From Pseudomonas rubra (lineage in GTDB: Bacteria > Pseudomonadota > Gammaproteobacteria > Pseudomonadales > Pseudomonadaceae), in the NCBI RefSeq assembly GCF_028656935.1, contig NZ_JAMDGZ010000044.1, positions 58,709 through 122,708 on the forward strand: 64,000 bases of DNA. The letters run 5' to 3'. This document shows, piece by piece, positions 26,743 to 35,196 of this stretch. Position numbers and translations under genes: made by a program. The notes beneath the pieces are model-generated. The model ran no database searches. It saw only the letters and a list, made by a program, of their open reading frames with translations, and was not told where the DNA came from. Position 1 is the stretch's first letter. The number at the start of each line of letters is the position of its first letter.

Positions 26743-29166
26743 ATGAGCGATCAGCAGGATCTACCCGAACATCCCGAGGACCACGCCGAAGTCGAGCATC
26801 TCGAAGCCGCCGAACACAGCGGCCAGAACCTTGCCTTGCCTGGCCAACAGCTGCCGGACAAGGTCTATATCATCCCGATTCACAACCGCCCGTTCTTCCC
26901 CGCGCAAGTCTTGCCGGTGATCGTCAATGAAGAGCCCTGGGCCGAAACCCTGGACCTGGTCGCCAAGACCCCGCACCACTCCCTGGCCCTGTTCTTCATG
27001 GACACGCCGCCCGAAGACCACCGTCATTTCGACACCTCGGCCCTGCCGCTGTATGGCACCCTGGTCAAGGTTCACCACGCCAGCCGCGAAAACGGCAAGT
27101 TGCAGTTCGTCGCCCAGGGCCTGACCCGGGTCCGCATCCGCTCCTGGCTCAAGCACCATCGCCCGCCCTACCTGGTCGAGGTCGAATACCCGCATCAAAC
27201 CAGCGAGCCGACCGACGAGGTCAAGGCCTACGGTATGGCCCTGATCAATGCAATCAAGGAACTGCTGCCACTCAACCCGCTGTACAGCGAAGAGCTGAAG
27301 AACTACCTCAACCGCTTCAGCCCCAACGACCCGTCGCCCTTGACCGACTTCGCCGCCGCGCTGACCTCGGCCACCGGCAACCAGTTGCAGGAAGTGCTCG
27401 ACTGCGTACCGATGCTCAAGCGCATGGAGAAGGTCCTGCCGATGCTGCGCAAGGAAGTCGAAGTCGCGCACCTGCAGAACGAGATCTCCGCCGAAGTGAA
27501 CCGGCAGATCGGCGAGCACCAGCGCGAGTTCTTCCTTAAGGAACAGCTCAAGGTCATCCAGCAGGAGCTGGGCCTGACCAAGGACGATCGCAGCGCCGAC
27601 CTCGAACAGTTCGAGCAGCGCCTGCAGGGCAAGACCCTGCCCGCCGCGGCGCGCAAGCGCATCGACGAGGAGACAGCCAAGCTGTCGATCCTCGAGACTG
27701 GCTCACCGGAGTACGCTGTTACCCGCAACTACCTGGACTGGGCCACCAACCTGCCCTGGGGCGTCTACGGCAAGGACAAGCTCGACCTCAAGCACGCGCG
27801 CAAGGTGCTCGACCAGCACCACGCAGGCCTTGATGACATCAAGGAACGCATTCTCGAATTTCTCGCCGTAGGTGCCTACAAAGGCGAGATCAGCGGCTCT
27901 ATCGTGCTGCTGGTGGGCCCGCCAGGCGTTGGCAAGACCAGTATCGGCAAGTCCATCGCCGAATCCCTGGGCCGACCGTTCTACCGCTTTAGTGTCGGCG
28001 GCATGCGCGACGAGGCCGAGATCAAGGGCCACCGCCGCACCTACATCGGCGCCCAGCCGGGCAAGCTGGTGCAGGCACTCAAAGACGTCGAGGTGATGAA
28101 CCCGGTGATCATGCTCGACGAGATCGACAAGATGGGCCAGAGCTACCAGGGCGATCCGGCCTCGGCGCTGCTGGAAACCCTCGACCCGGAGCAGAACGTC
28201 GACTTCCTCGACCATTATCTGGACTTGCGCCTGGACCTGTCCAAGGTGCTGTTCGTGTGCACTGCCAACACCCTCGACTCGATCCCCGGGCCGTTGCTTG
28301 ACCGTATGGAAGTGATTCGCCTGTCCGGCTACATCACCGAAGAAAAACTGGCCATCGCCAAGCGCCATCTATGGCCCAAGCAGCTGCAAAAAGCCGGGGT
28401 GGCCAAGGCCAGCCTGAGCATCAGCGACAGCGCCCTGCGCATGGTGATCGAGGGCTATGCCCGCGAAGCCGGTGTGCGTCAGCTGGAAAAGCAGTTGGGC
28501 AAACTGGTGCGCAAGGCGGTGGTACAACTGCTGGACGATCCCGAGAAAAAGATCAAGATCGGCGCCAAGGACCTCGAAGCCTCACTGGGCATGCCGGTGT
28601 TTCGTAGCGAACAGGTGCTTGCTGGCAAGGGCGTGATCACTGGCCTTGCCTGGACCAGCATGGGCGGCGCCACCTTGCCGATCGAGGCAACCCGCATTCA
28701 TACCCTCAACCGCGGCTTCAAGCTGACCGGTCAGTTGGGTGAGGTGATGAAAGAATCTGCCGAGATCGCCTACAGCTACGTCAGCGCCAACCTCAAGCAA
28801 TACGGCGGTGACCCGAGCTTCTTCAACGAAGCGTTCATCCACCTGCACGTGCCGGAAGGTGCCACCCCCAAGGACGGCCCCAGCGCCGGGGTGACCATGG
28901 CCAGTGCGTTGCTGTCGCTGGCCCGCGACCAGGTGCCGAAAAAAGGCGTGGCCATGACCGGTGAACTGACCCTGACCGGCAGGGTCCTGCCGATTGGCGG
29001 GGTGCGCGAGAAGGTCATTGCGGCGCGGCGGCAGAAGATCTTCGAGCTGATTCTGCCTGAGGCCAACCGCGGTGATTTCGAAGAATTGCCGGACTACCTC
29101 AAGGAGGGGTTGAGCGTGCACTTTGCCAAGCGCTTCAGCGATGTGGCAAAGGTGTTGTTCACCTGA
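26743..29166 (+). CDS. lon: ATP-dependent protease Lon
   Basis: An 807-residue cytoplasmic AAA+ serine protease that degrades misfolded and regulatory proteins. Substrate-binding N domain from about residue 40, Walker A GPPGVGKT (392-399), MLDEIDKMG Walker B, and the Ser/Lys dyad S714 (DGPSAGVTMAS) and K757 (GGVREKV). ATG at 26743 was chosen over a GTG five codons upstream. The acidic N tail (residues 1-30) is longer than in E. coli Lon. Pseudomonads usually have a second lon next to clpX; this one is the copy beside gcd. A sigma-32-like promoter precedes it. Confidence 0.95.
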   Translation: MSDQQDLPEHPEDHAEVEHLEAAEHSGQNLALPGQQLPDKVYIIPIHNRPFFPAQVLPVIVNEEPWAETLDLVAKTPHHSLALFFMDTPPEDHRHFDTSALPLYGTLVKVHHASRENGKLQFVAQGLTRVRIRSWLKHHRPPYLVEVEYPHQTSEPTDEVKAYGMALINAIKELLPLNPLYSEELKNYLNRFSPNDPSPLTDFAAALTSATGNQLQEVLDCVPMLKRMEKVLPMLRKEVEVAHLQNEISAEVNRQIGEHQREFFLKEQLKVIQQELGLTKDDRSADLEQFEQRLQGKTLPAAARKRIDEETAKLSILETGSPEYAVTRNYLDWATNLPWGVYGKDKLDLKHARKVLDQHHAGLDDIKERILEFLAVGAYKGEISGSIVLLVGPPGVGKTSIGKSIAESLGRPFYRFSVGGMRDEAEIKGHRRTYIGAQPGKLVQALKDVEVMNPVIMLDEIDKMGQSYQGDPASALLETLDPEQNVDFLDHYLDLRLDLSKVLFVCTANTLDSIPGPLLDRMEVIRLSGYITEEKLAIAKRHLWPKQLQKAGVAKASLSISDSALRMVIEGYAREAGVRQLEKQLGKLVRKAVVQLLDDPEKKIKIGAKDLEASLGMPVFRSEQVLAGKGVITGLAWTSMGGATLPIEATRIHTLNRGFKLTGQLGEVMKESAEIAYSYVSANLKQYGGDPSFFNEAFIHLHVPEGATPKDGPSAGVTMASALLSLARDQVPKKGVAMTGELTLTGRVLPIGGVREKVIAARRQKIFELILPEANRGDFEELPDYLKEGLSVHFAKRFSDVAKVLFT

Positions 29167-29185
29167 GGTTTTCGCGAGAATGGAC

Positions 29186-29204
29186 GCGGGCGTTGAAAGC
29201 CCGC
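29186..29204. terminator. stem-loop between lon and the toxin genes
   Basis: GCGGGC (29186-29191) and GCCCGC (29199-29204) pair around a 7-base loop between two convergent genes. No clear T-run; a modest terminator or 3'-end hairpin. Confidence 0.4.
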
Positions 29205-29229
29205 ATCCCCTTGATTGACGGTGGTTGAA

Positions 29230-30237
29230 TCACGTTCTTCGTTGACACTGGGTCAACGTGCGGACCATGTGCTTTGCGCTGTCTTCGATCGTCTTCCACA
29301 GCCCCAGGAACCGACCGAAGTAAATCGCGAAGCGTGCCAATTGTTGGCCTGTGGTAATGCGCTGAAGCTGAGTATTCGACGTGTCGATATAGAGGGTTAG
29401 GCTTTGCCAAGCGGAATGAACATGAGAAGCAGCGGTCAGGACTTCCCTGAGTAGCTTATCCATTTTCTGCAGCTCTTCTAAGAGCTCTTCGACACGGCTT
29501 TTCAACCTCGCAACCACCCCCATGAAGCCCATTGTGGTTTGGAGTGTTGGGTGCAGGTACTGGCCAATTTCTTTAGTCTTCCTCACGACCGCAGGCAGTA
29601 GCTGCAGCCTCGCCTCATCGCGAAACCGAGTGCCCTGGATACGTACAGACTCCACCTGCTGCGCGTAAGCCCGCAGTTGCGCCTTGAGTGCGCTCATCTG
29701 GTTTGGCAAGGACAATACAATTTTCTGGTCAGCCGCGCTGAGTGGGAGCAACTCCCCCCCTTGCAAGGCATCCCAGGCTTCACGTCGTTTACCCAGTGCC
29801 TTGGTTTGCGCACACACCTCTAGAATGACGGTCCCTGAATGATTGATGCTGCCGGCAGCCGTTACCAATGCGCTTGCCAGTTGCAGGTTTGTTCCGAACA
29901 ACACCTCCCAGCCTGAGGCGTGCCTTTTCACCTGACTAAAGAATGTCAGCATGCTGTTGTTATTAAGTTCAGGGTTCGATGCAAATATAGAATTATCGAC
30001 CGGTATCTTTCTGAAGTCCGCTGCCGCTGCACTTGCTCCGGTCCACCGAGCGATGCCTGTGGGCGAGCTCGGCAGGCCCCTCGCATAGGCTACATAGGCA
30101 TTGAGGTTTCGAACGTGTGCCGGCGACAAGCTCAGTGCACCGGTGTCCAGTCCTGACGCCATTGCACTCAGCAACGCCGCGGGGAGAGTTGAAGCTTGTA
30201 CTTGCCAGCCTTTATCCATCACTTCATGTGTATTCAT
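29230..30237 (-). CDS. XaxA-like toxin subunit paralog lacking the central hairpin
   Basis: A 335-residue protein related to the XaxA-type gene two places upstream. Matching blocks include ALGKRREAWDAL (vs ALGRHRDAWETL), FRDEARLQLLP (vs FRDTAREQLIP), TAASHVHSAW (vs TASSHLQSAW), YIDTSNTQLQRI (vs YIDTSIEHLQRI) and FGRFLGLWKTIE (vs FKRFIGQWKDIE). Between residues 217 and 262 it has 46 residues where XaxA has 112 (203-314), so the coiled-coil arm and the Gly/Ala-rich hydrophobic segment are largely gone. No signal peptide. AGGAG lies ten bases before the ATG, and the gene follows xaxB by 87 bases. It may be a third pore component, an assembly modulator, or a decaying copy; an intact frame of this length argues against decay. 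Confidence 0.78.
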   Translation of the reverse strand: MNTHEVMDKGWQVQASTLPAALLSAMASGLDTGALSLSPAHVRNLNAYVAYARGLPSSPTGIARWTGASAAAADFRKIPVDNSIFASNPELNNNSMLTFFSQVKRHASGWEVLFGTNLQLASALVTAAGSINHSGTVILEVCAQTKALGKRREAWDALQGGELLPLSAADQKIVLSLPNQMSALKAQLRAYAQQVESVRIQGTRFRDEARLQLLPAVVRKTKEIGQYLHPTLQTTMGFMGVVARLKSRVEELLEELQKMDKLLREVLTAASHVHSAWQSLTLYIDTSNTQLQRITTGQQLARFAIYFGRFLGLWKTIEDSAKHMVRTLTQCQRRT

Positions 30238-30324
30238 TCACGCATCACTCCTGCACATCCCGTTCCTGCGTCTGCCCCTTCCCTCGACAAAGGAGCAAAT
30301 CGCAATGATCAAGCGCAACGGTGG

Positions 30325-31341
30325 TTAAAAGGCCTGGCGAAACTTCAGAACAACATCTTGCAGATAGCTAACCAGTTGTTTCAGCAGCCGGTTTAGCAAC
30401 TGTGCCTTTGCGTAACTGTTCAAGTTCATCCGACGCATCTGATTAGCCAGCGTCTCCAGTTGCACACGGATTTGCTGTTTTTCAGCCAGCCACCCCTGAC
30501 GCTTTGGATACAGTGCTGAATACTCCGACAGCGACTGCAGGTTGGCCTGTACCTGTTTCGCCCGTTGTTCCTTTTCACGTTGCTCAGCGATCAATTCGTT
30601 GGCTTCTGCGCGTAGCGCCCGGCGCTGGTCTTGAAGTCGCGAGTAACGCATTCCTTGCTGAACACCATCCATCAGTTTGGCCAGTGCTGCCAATGCCTGC
30701 TCGACTGCTGCGGCAGCGCCGGCCGTGGTGGAGCCTTGGGCGACCAGTCCCTGGAGTTGCTCGACCGTTGGCAATTTGCCCTCAAACAGTTTTTCAATTC
30801 CATTGGCTTCAAACACACTGATCGCATTTTCCAGCTCGGCAAGGTTTTCGCGTTTTGCGCTGAGCGTAACGGCAAGCGCTTGCAAGCTGATGGCCAGCCG
30901 CTCGTGGGTTTCCAGGTAACGTGCCTGGTCGCGGGCCACATCATAAACCGGCAAGCTGCCAATGGATTTCGACGCGGTCATCACCCCAGAGACCACGGCA
31001 TCAAGTGCTGTAGCTATCTTGTTTTTTGAGGTCTGTAATTCCTCAAGGTAGAACTCCTGTTCTTCCGGGTCTTCCTGGCTCTCTCGAAGCTCGTCAAGCA
31101 GCGCATCAAGCTGATGTGATTTAATGGTTACCGCAAGCACCTCCGCATTTTTAGCCAAACTGTCAACGTACTTTTGAAACCCCTTGTAGTGCCGCTCAAT
31201 TGATTCATGCAATAACGGTAGAAACGCGAACGTACGCTGCGCCCAGAGCGCTGCATAGGCAGACACCGGGGCCAGAAGCACATCCATATCAGGGGCTTTA
31301 AGTTCAACATTCAAATTCAAAGCAACGACATTATCATTCAT
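30325..31341 (-). CDS. xaxB: alpha-xenorhabdolysin family toxin subunit B
   Basis: A 338-residue, mostly helical protein matching the size and character of XaxB/YaxB (about 340-350). These are the partner subunits of a binary alpha-helical pore-forming toxin of the ClyA superfamily, which kills insect and mammalian cells. Long heptad-rich helices cover about residues 40-110 and 225-338. Ala-rich stretches (around 111-130 and 200-225) are candidates for the membrane-inserting part. No signal peptide, as in known XaxAB, whose export route is unclear. The ATG at 31341 is 12 bases after the xaxA stop, with AAGGA upstream, so the two are cotranslated. Confidence 0.82.
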   Translation of the reverse strand: MNDNVVALNLNVELKAPDMDVLLAPVSAYAALWAQRTFAFLPLLHESIERHYKGFQKYVDSLAKNAEVLAVTIKSHQLDALLDELRESQEDPEEQEFYLEELQTSKNKIATALDAVVSGVMTASKSIGSLPVYDVARDQARYLETHERLAISLQALAVTLSAKRENLAELENAISVFEANGIEKLFEGKLPTVEQLQGLVAQGSTTAGAAAAVEQALAALAKLMDGVQQGMRYSRLQDQRRALRAEANELIAEQREKEQRAKQVQANLQSLSEYSALYPKRQGWLAEKQQIRVQLETLANQMRRMNLNSYAKAQLLNRLLKQLVSYLQDVVLKFRQAF

Positions 31342-31353
31342 GAGGGTATATCC

Positions 31354-32517
31354 TTATTTAGCGGCTGCAGCGTCATCAAAGACACGATTCATATGCTGGG
31401 CAAATTTTTCTATGTCTTTCCATTGACCTATAAAGCGTTTGAAAAATATCGAAAACTTGAACAACGCCTGATTGGTTTCAATACGCTGCAGGTGTTCAAT
31501 CGATGTATCGATGTAAACGCCAATCAACTGCCAGGCCGATTGCAGGTGGGAAGAGGCTGTCACCACATCCCTGAGTCGAGTATCCAGCTGTCCCATTTGA
31601 GTGCCGAGCTCTTCCACCAGCCCCTCCAACCGAACGGACTCCTTGATTTTCTGGCTAAGCGCTGCGCGCTGGCCCTGCAGCTTGTTACGCTCCTTGCGTA
31701 CTTTCGCCGCCTTGCTGCCATAAATACCGCCGGTTATAGCCGCGCCCAGCGGCCCAGCAGCCAGGCCACTGAGCGCTGCTTTGACATACTGGTCATACTC
31801 GGCTTCAAGTCGCTTGATTTCATTGTCCAGCTCTGCCAGATCTTCTCGCAGTTGCTGTACTGCCCCGCTCGCCTTTTGGCGCTTGAGTGCCTGACTTTTT
31901 ACTGCGACCAAAGGGATCAGTTGCTCACGCGCCGTATCACGAAACTGCTCCGTTTCCTCGCGAACTGCGTTCACACGCCGGGCGAAAAGGTCCACGTCCT
32001 CACGCAGTACTTCCATATAGTCAACCAGGTCGAGCACCCTGCGCCTGTCATCCGCACCCAACCTGAGCGCTTTTTCGAACTTGAGGGTTTCCCAGGCATC
32101 CCTATGCCTGCCCAGAGCGCGGCTGTTTTCGAGAATCTCCAATATCTCGTCGCCGGTGGTGTTGATGCCATTGGCGCTGGCAGCCAACTCGAAGCCGAGT
32201 TTCTTGCTATTGTCGGCAAGTACCGTCCAACAGCGCCCGTGTTTCTGCAACTGCTTGTGCATCGCCTCCATCTTGCTCGGCATCAGATCCGGCTCTTGGA
32301 TGGTGGAGTAACCCAACCAGCGAATCACGGCATCCTTGGCAACGGGAAGCTGGAAGGTATAGTTGGCATACTGGTTAAGGGTGACAATGTGTTCTCGCGT
32401 CAGCGTCAACCCACCCTCTGCGGGGCCATCGCGCTCGGCCATTGCCTGAATGAGATTTCCGGGCAGAAGCTCGGCCTCTTTCTGCAGGGTGTCCAAGTCT
32501 AGCGGTGTACTGTTCAT
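31354..32517 (-). CDS. xaxA: alpha-xenorhabdolysin family toxin subunit A
   Basis: A 387-residue helical protein of the XaxA/YaxA type (about 400 residues in Xenorhabdus). Long amphipathic helices at about 155-215 and 285-330 frame a coiled-coil arm (220-244 and 270-290) and a Gly/Ala-rich hydrophobic segment (245-268, containing GLAAGPLGAAITGGIYG), expected to face the membrane. XaxA binds together with XaxB to form large pores. The start follows CAGGGACATAGTA. It is the first gene of a three-gene unit xaxA-xaxB-xaxA-like; the promoter should lie in the 121 bases shared with the divergent inhibitor gene. Base composition of the unit looks more AT-rich than its flanks. Confidence 0.85.
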   Translation of the reverse strand: MNSTPLDLDTLQKEAELLPGNLIQAMAERDGPAEGGLTLTREHIVTLNQYANYTFQLPVAKDAVIRWLGYSTIQEPDLMPSKMEAMHKQLQKHGRCWTVLADNSKKLGFELAASANGINTTGDEILEILENSRALGRHRDAWETLKFEKALRLGADDRRRVLDLVDYMEVLREDVDLFARRVNAVREETEQFRDTAREQLIPLVAVKSQALKRQKASGAVQQLREDLAELDNEIKRLEAEYDQYVKAALSGLAAGPLGAAITGGIYGSKAAKVRKERNKLQGQRAALSQKIKESVRLEGLVEELGTQMGQLDTRLRDVVTASSHLQSAWQLIGVYIDTSIEHLQRIETNQALFKFSIFFKRFIGQWKDIEKFAQHMNRVFDDAAAAK

Positions 32518-32638
32518 TACTATGTCCCTGTTGATAAGCCGATCCGGCGGGGACCTTCAAACTAATACCCTGGCGGACTGCTCAGCAGAGGGTCAGGGTT
32601 CCTGCTAGCCATTTACGACCCTATTGACTGGATTAACG

Positions 32639-33037
32639 ATGAACATCAATTGCACGCTGTTGGTCCTTGGTCTGTCACTCCTGACAGCCTGTTCACAAAC
32701 GCCAGGCAGACACGAAGACATGATGTTGGAAAAGGCCAGCCAGTGCCCGGCGCATATGCAGACGGGCCAGACGCTCACCCTGACCCTGCCCAGCAACCCG
32801 AGCACCGGCTACCGTTGGCTGGTGCAGAACCCGGCCACGGGCATCCTGCGCAGCCTCGGGCCTGAGGTCTACAGCCATCCGGAAGACGCCGGCGTGGTCG
32901 GCAGCGCCGGGCGCTCGGTGTGGCGTTTCCAGGCCCAGGCCACAGGCGAAGGCCATCTGCTGCTGGTCTACCAGCAACCCTGGGCCCCGGAAGTGCGCCC
33001 GGTGCAGACCTTCGACTGCGCAATCACGGTGAAGTAG
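32639..33037 (+). CDS. chagasin-like (I42) protease-inhibitor lipoprotein
   Basis: A 132-residue lipoprotein. The lipobox LTAC puts the lipidated cysteine near residue 18. The chagasin loops are visible as NPSTGYRW, the Gly-containing VVGSAGRSVWRF, and YQQPWAP, which in I42 inhibitors plug the active site of papain-like cysteine proteases. ATG at 32639 was preferred to a TTG at 32624 because it gives the signal peptide. Native target is unknown. It is divergent from the toxin genes and followed by cmoA. Confidence 0.82.
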   Translation: MNINCTLLVLGLSLLTACSQTPGRHEDMMLEKASQCPAHMQTGQTLTLTLPSNPSTGYRWLVQNPATGILRSLGPEVYSHPEDAGVVGSAGRSVWRFQAQATGEGHLLLVYQQPWAPEVRPVQTFDCAITVK

Positions 33038-33122
33038 GCGGCGCTGGTCAGTGGGCCATGCATCCTGTCGCCAGTTTGGCTAAAATGCCCGCCCTTTACC
33101 GTCCAACGCCTGGATTGCAACC

Positions 33123-33866
33123 GTGAGCAAAGAACCCGACCGCCTATTCGCCCAGCCCCTTGGCCAAGTGCCCGACTTCGCCTTCAACGAAGACGTGGTG
33201 CGGGTGTTCCCGGATATGATCAAGCGGTCGGTCCCCGGTTACCCAACCATCGTCGAGAACCTCGGCGTGCTCGCCGCCCAGTTCGCCCAGCCCAACAGTG
33301 CCCTGTACGACCTGGGCAGCTCGCTGGGCGCTGTGACCCAGGCCCTGCGCCGGCATGTGCGCAGCGAGGGCTGCCAGGTCATTGCGGTGGACAATTCAGC
33401 GGCCATGGTCGAACGCTGCCGCCAGTACCTCAACGCCCAGGACTCGATGTTCCAGGAGTTGCTGCCAGTCGAGGTGATCGAAGGCGATATTCTCGCCCTG
33501 AAGTTCCAGCCGGCCTCGGTGGTGGCAATGAACTTCACGCTACAGTTCATTGCCCCCCAGCAGCGCCTGGAACTGCTCGCGCGCATCCGCCAGGCGTTGC
33601 TGCCAGGCGGCGCGCTGATCCTCTCGGAGAAGCTGCGCTTTGATGACGCCGAAGAACACGCCTTGCTCACCGACTTGCATGTGGCGTTCAAGCGCGCCAA
33701 TGGCTACAGCGAACTGGAAATCGCCCAGAAGCGCAGCGCCATCGAAAACGTCATGAAGCCCGACAGCCTCGAAGAACACCGTGAACGCCTGCTGGCGGCC
33801 GGTTTCTCCAAGGTCGTGCCCTGGTTCCAATGCCTTAATTTCACCTCGTTGATTGCCCTGCCATGA
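33123..33866 (+). CDS. cmoA: carboxy-SAM synthase CmoA
   Basis: A 247-residue SAM-dependent enzyme that makes carboxy-S-adenosyl-L-methionine from SAM and prephenate, for the cmo5U34 wobble modification of tRNA. It begins with DRLFAQPLGQVPDFAFNEDV; the SAM motif is LYDLGSSLGAVT, followed by IAVDNSAAMVERC and the conserved MNFTLQFI. GTG start at 33123. Its stop overlaps the cmoB start by 4 bases. Confidence 0.95.
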   Translation: MSKEPDRLFAQPLGQVPDFAFNEDVVRVFPDMIKRSVPGYPTIVENLGVLAAQFAQPNSALYDLGSSLGAVTQALRRHVRSEGCQVIAVDNSAAMVERCRQYLNAQDSMFQELLPVEVIEGDILALKFQPASVVAMNFTLQFIAPQQRLELLARIRQALLPGGALILSEKLRFDDAEEHALLTDLHVAFKRANGYSELEIAQKRSAIENVMKPDSLEEHRERLLAAGFSKVVPWFQCLNFTSLIALP

Positions 33867-34819
33867 TTGATCTGTCACCCCTGGTCCGCCGCTTGGCGGG
33901 CACTCCCCTGGCGCAATGGGCCCAGGGCCTGCAAGCGCAACTCGATGCCAAGATGGAAAAGGGTCACGGCGACCTGGAACGCTGGCAAGCCGCGCTGGAT
34001 GCCCTGCCAGCGCTGCTGCCGACGCGCATTGACCTGGAAAACGGCCTCAGTCTGAACTGCGACTGCGATGACGACACCCGCGCGCGCATGCGCCAGGCGC
34101 TGATGGGCCTGTCACCGTGGCGCAAGGGGCCGTTCGACCTGTTCGGCGTGCACGTCGACACCGAATGGCGCTCGGACTGGAAATGGTCGCGGGTTGCCCC
34201 ACACCTGGACCTCAAGGGCAAACGGGTGCTGGATGTCGGCTGTGGCAACGGCTACTACCAGTGGCGCATGCTCGGGGCCGGGGCCGACAGCGTCATCGGT
34301 GTCGACCCCAACTGGCTGTTCTTCTGCCAGTTCCAGGCCGTGCAGCGCTACCTGCCAGAGTTACCCGCCTGGCACCTGCCCTTCGCCCTGGAAGACCTGC
34401 CAGCCAACCTCGAAGGTTTCGACACGGTGTTCTCCATGGGCGTGTTCTATCACCGCCGCTCGCCCATCGAGCACTTGCTGGCGCTCAAGGACTGCCTGGT
34501 CAAGGGTGGCGAGCTGGTGCTGGAAACCCTGGTGATCGAAGGTGATGAAAACCAGGTGCTGGTGCCTGAAGATCGCTACGCACAAATGCGCAATGTCTGG
34601 TTCCTGCCTTCGGTACCTGCGCTGGAGCGCTGGTTGCGCCGTGCCGGTTTCAGCCAGGTGCGCTGCGTTGATGTCAGCACCACCAGCGTTGAAGAGCAGC
34701 GCAGCACCGAGTGGATGCGCTACCAGTCGCTCAGCGACTTCCTCGACCCCAATGACCATAGCCGCACCCTCGAAGGTCTACCGGCGCCGCGTCGCGCGGT
34801 ACTGGTGGCGCGCAAATAA
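33863..34819 (+). CDS. cmoB: tRNA U34 carboxymethyltransferase CmoB
   Basis: A 318-residue enzyme that transfers the carboxymethyl group of carboxy-SAM to 5-hydroxyuridine 34 of tRNA, completing cmo5U. Landmarks are KWSRVAPHLDLKGKRVLDVG (residues about 106-125), GCGNGYYQWRMLGAGA, the conserved VFSMGVFYHRRSPIEHL and LPSVPALERWL. Coupled to cmoA by ATGA. Followed by the stem-loop at 34824-34841. Confidence 0.96.
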   Translation: MIDLSPLVRRLAGTPLAQWAQGLQAQLDAKMEKGHGDLERWQAALDALPALLPTRIDLENGLSLNCDCDDDTRARMRQALMGLSPWRKGPFDLFGVHVDTEWRSDWKWSRVAPHLDLKGKRVLDVGCGNGYYQWRMLGAGADSVIGVDPNWLFFCQFQAVQRYLPELPAWHLPFALEDLPANLEGFDTVFSMGVFYHRRSPIEHLLALKDCLVKGGELVLETLVIEGDENQVLVPEDRYAQMRNVWFLPSVPALERWLRRAGFSQVRCVDVSTTSVEEQRSTEWMRYQSLSDFLDPNDHSRTLEGLPAPRRAVLVARK

Positions 34820-34823
34820 AACA

Positions 34824-34841
34824 GGCGCCCATTAGGGCGCC
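34824..34841. terminator. bidirectional stem-loop cmoB / small gene
   Basis: GGCGCCC (34824-34830), loop ATTA, GGGCGCC (34835-34841). On the minus strand it runs into TGTTTTA, so it best ends the minus-strand transcript. A second dyad, TTCACCTT with AAGGTGAA, lies just to the right (about 34848-34884). Confidence 0.65.
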
Positions 34842-34891
34842 GAAGATTCACCTTTTCCAAAGGAGCGGGGGAGCTTCTAAGGTGAATGGAG

Positions 34892-35098
34892 CTACTCCTT
34901 GGCGACCTGGCGGGTCGCCGTCTCAGGTTTTTCCGAATCGGACTTGGCCACTGCCTGGTCCTTCTTGCCGTGAATCTGTTCCTGGCTCAGGCGGAAGTTT
35001 TCCCAGAACTGCTTCGAGCGCTCCGCTCCGCCTTCGGCCAGAGCCGCACTGCTGCCCAGGGCCAATACAGCCATCAGCACATATTTGTTCAGGCTCAT
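34892..35098 (-). CDS. small exported protein, function unknown
   Basis: A 68-residue protein with a clear signal peptide (residues 1-21, cleavage near ALAEGG). The mature part, about 47 residues, is charged and ends in Lys/Glu-rich sequence; the central SKQFWENFRLSQEQIHGKK could form one amphipathic helix. ATG at 35098 follows GAGG with 8 bases of spacing and was preferred to a GTG three codons upstream. It lies 98 bases after the OprD gene and in line with czcCBA-oprD, so it may be metal-regulated. I do not recognise the family. Confidence 0.65.
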   Translation of the reverse strand: MSLNKYVLMAVLALGSSAALAEGGAERSKQFWENFRLSQEQIHGKKDQAVAKSDSEKPETATRQVAKE

Positions 35099-35196
35099 GT
35101 TGCTCACCTCGTGATTGAATTTCAGGACAGTTCAATCTTACGTAAGGCAAGCTAACGCCAAGGTGAGCCGGACATTACAGTGCTGCAAGATTTGCC

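Noticed and set aside
29230..32517. toxin genes considered as a toxin-antitoxin or contact-inhibition system
   Set aside because: All three proteins are long helical XaxA/XaxB-type proteins; no small immunity gene, polymorphic toxin tip or secretion marker is present.
34824..34884. two adjacent dyads considered as a riboswitch or small RNA
   Set aside because: They lie between convergent genes and are explained more simply as terminator and 3'-end structures; no promoter was seen for a separate RNA.
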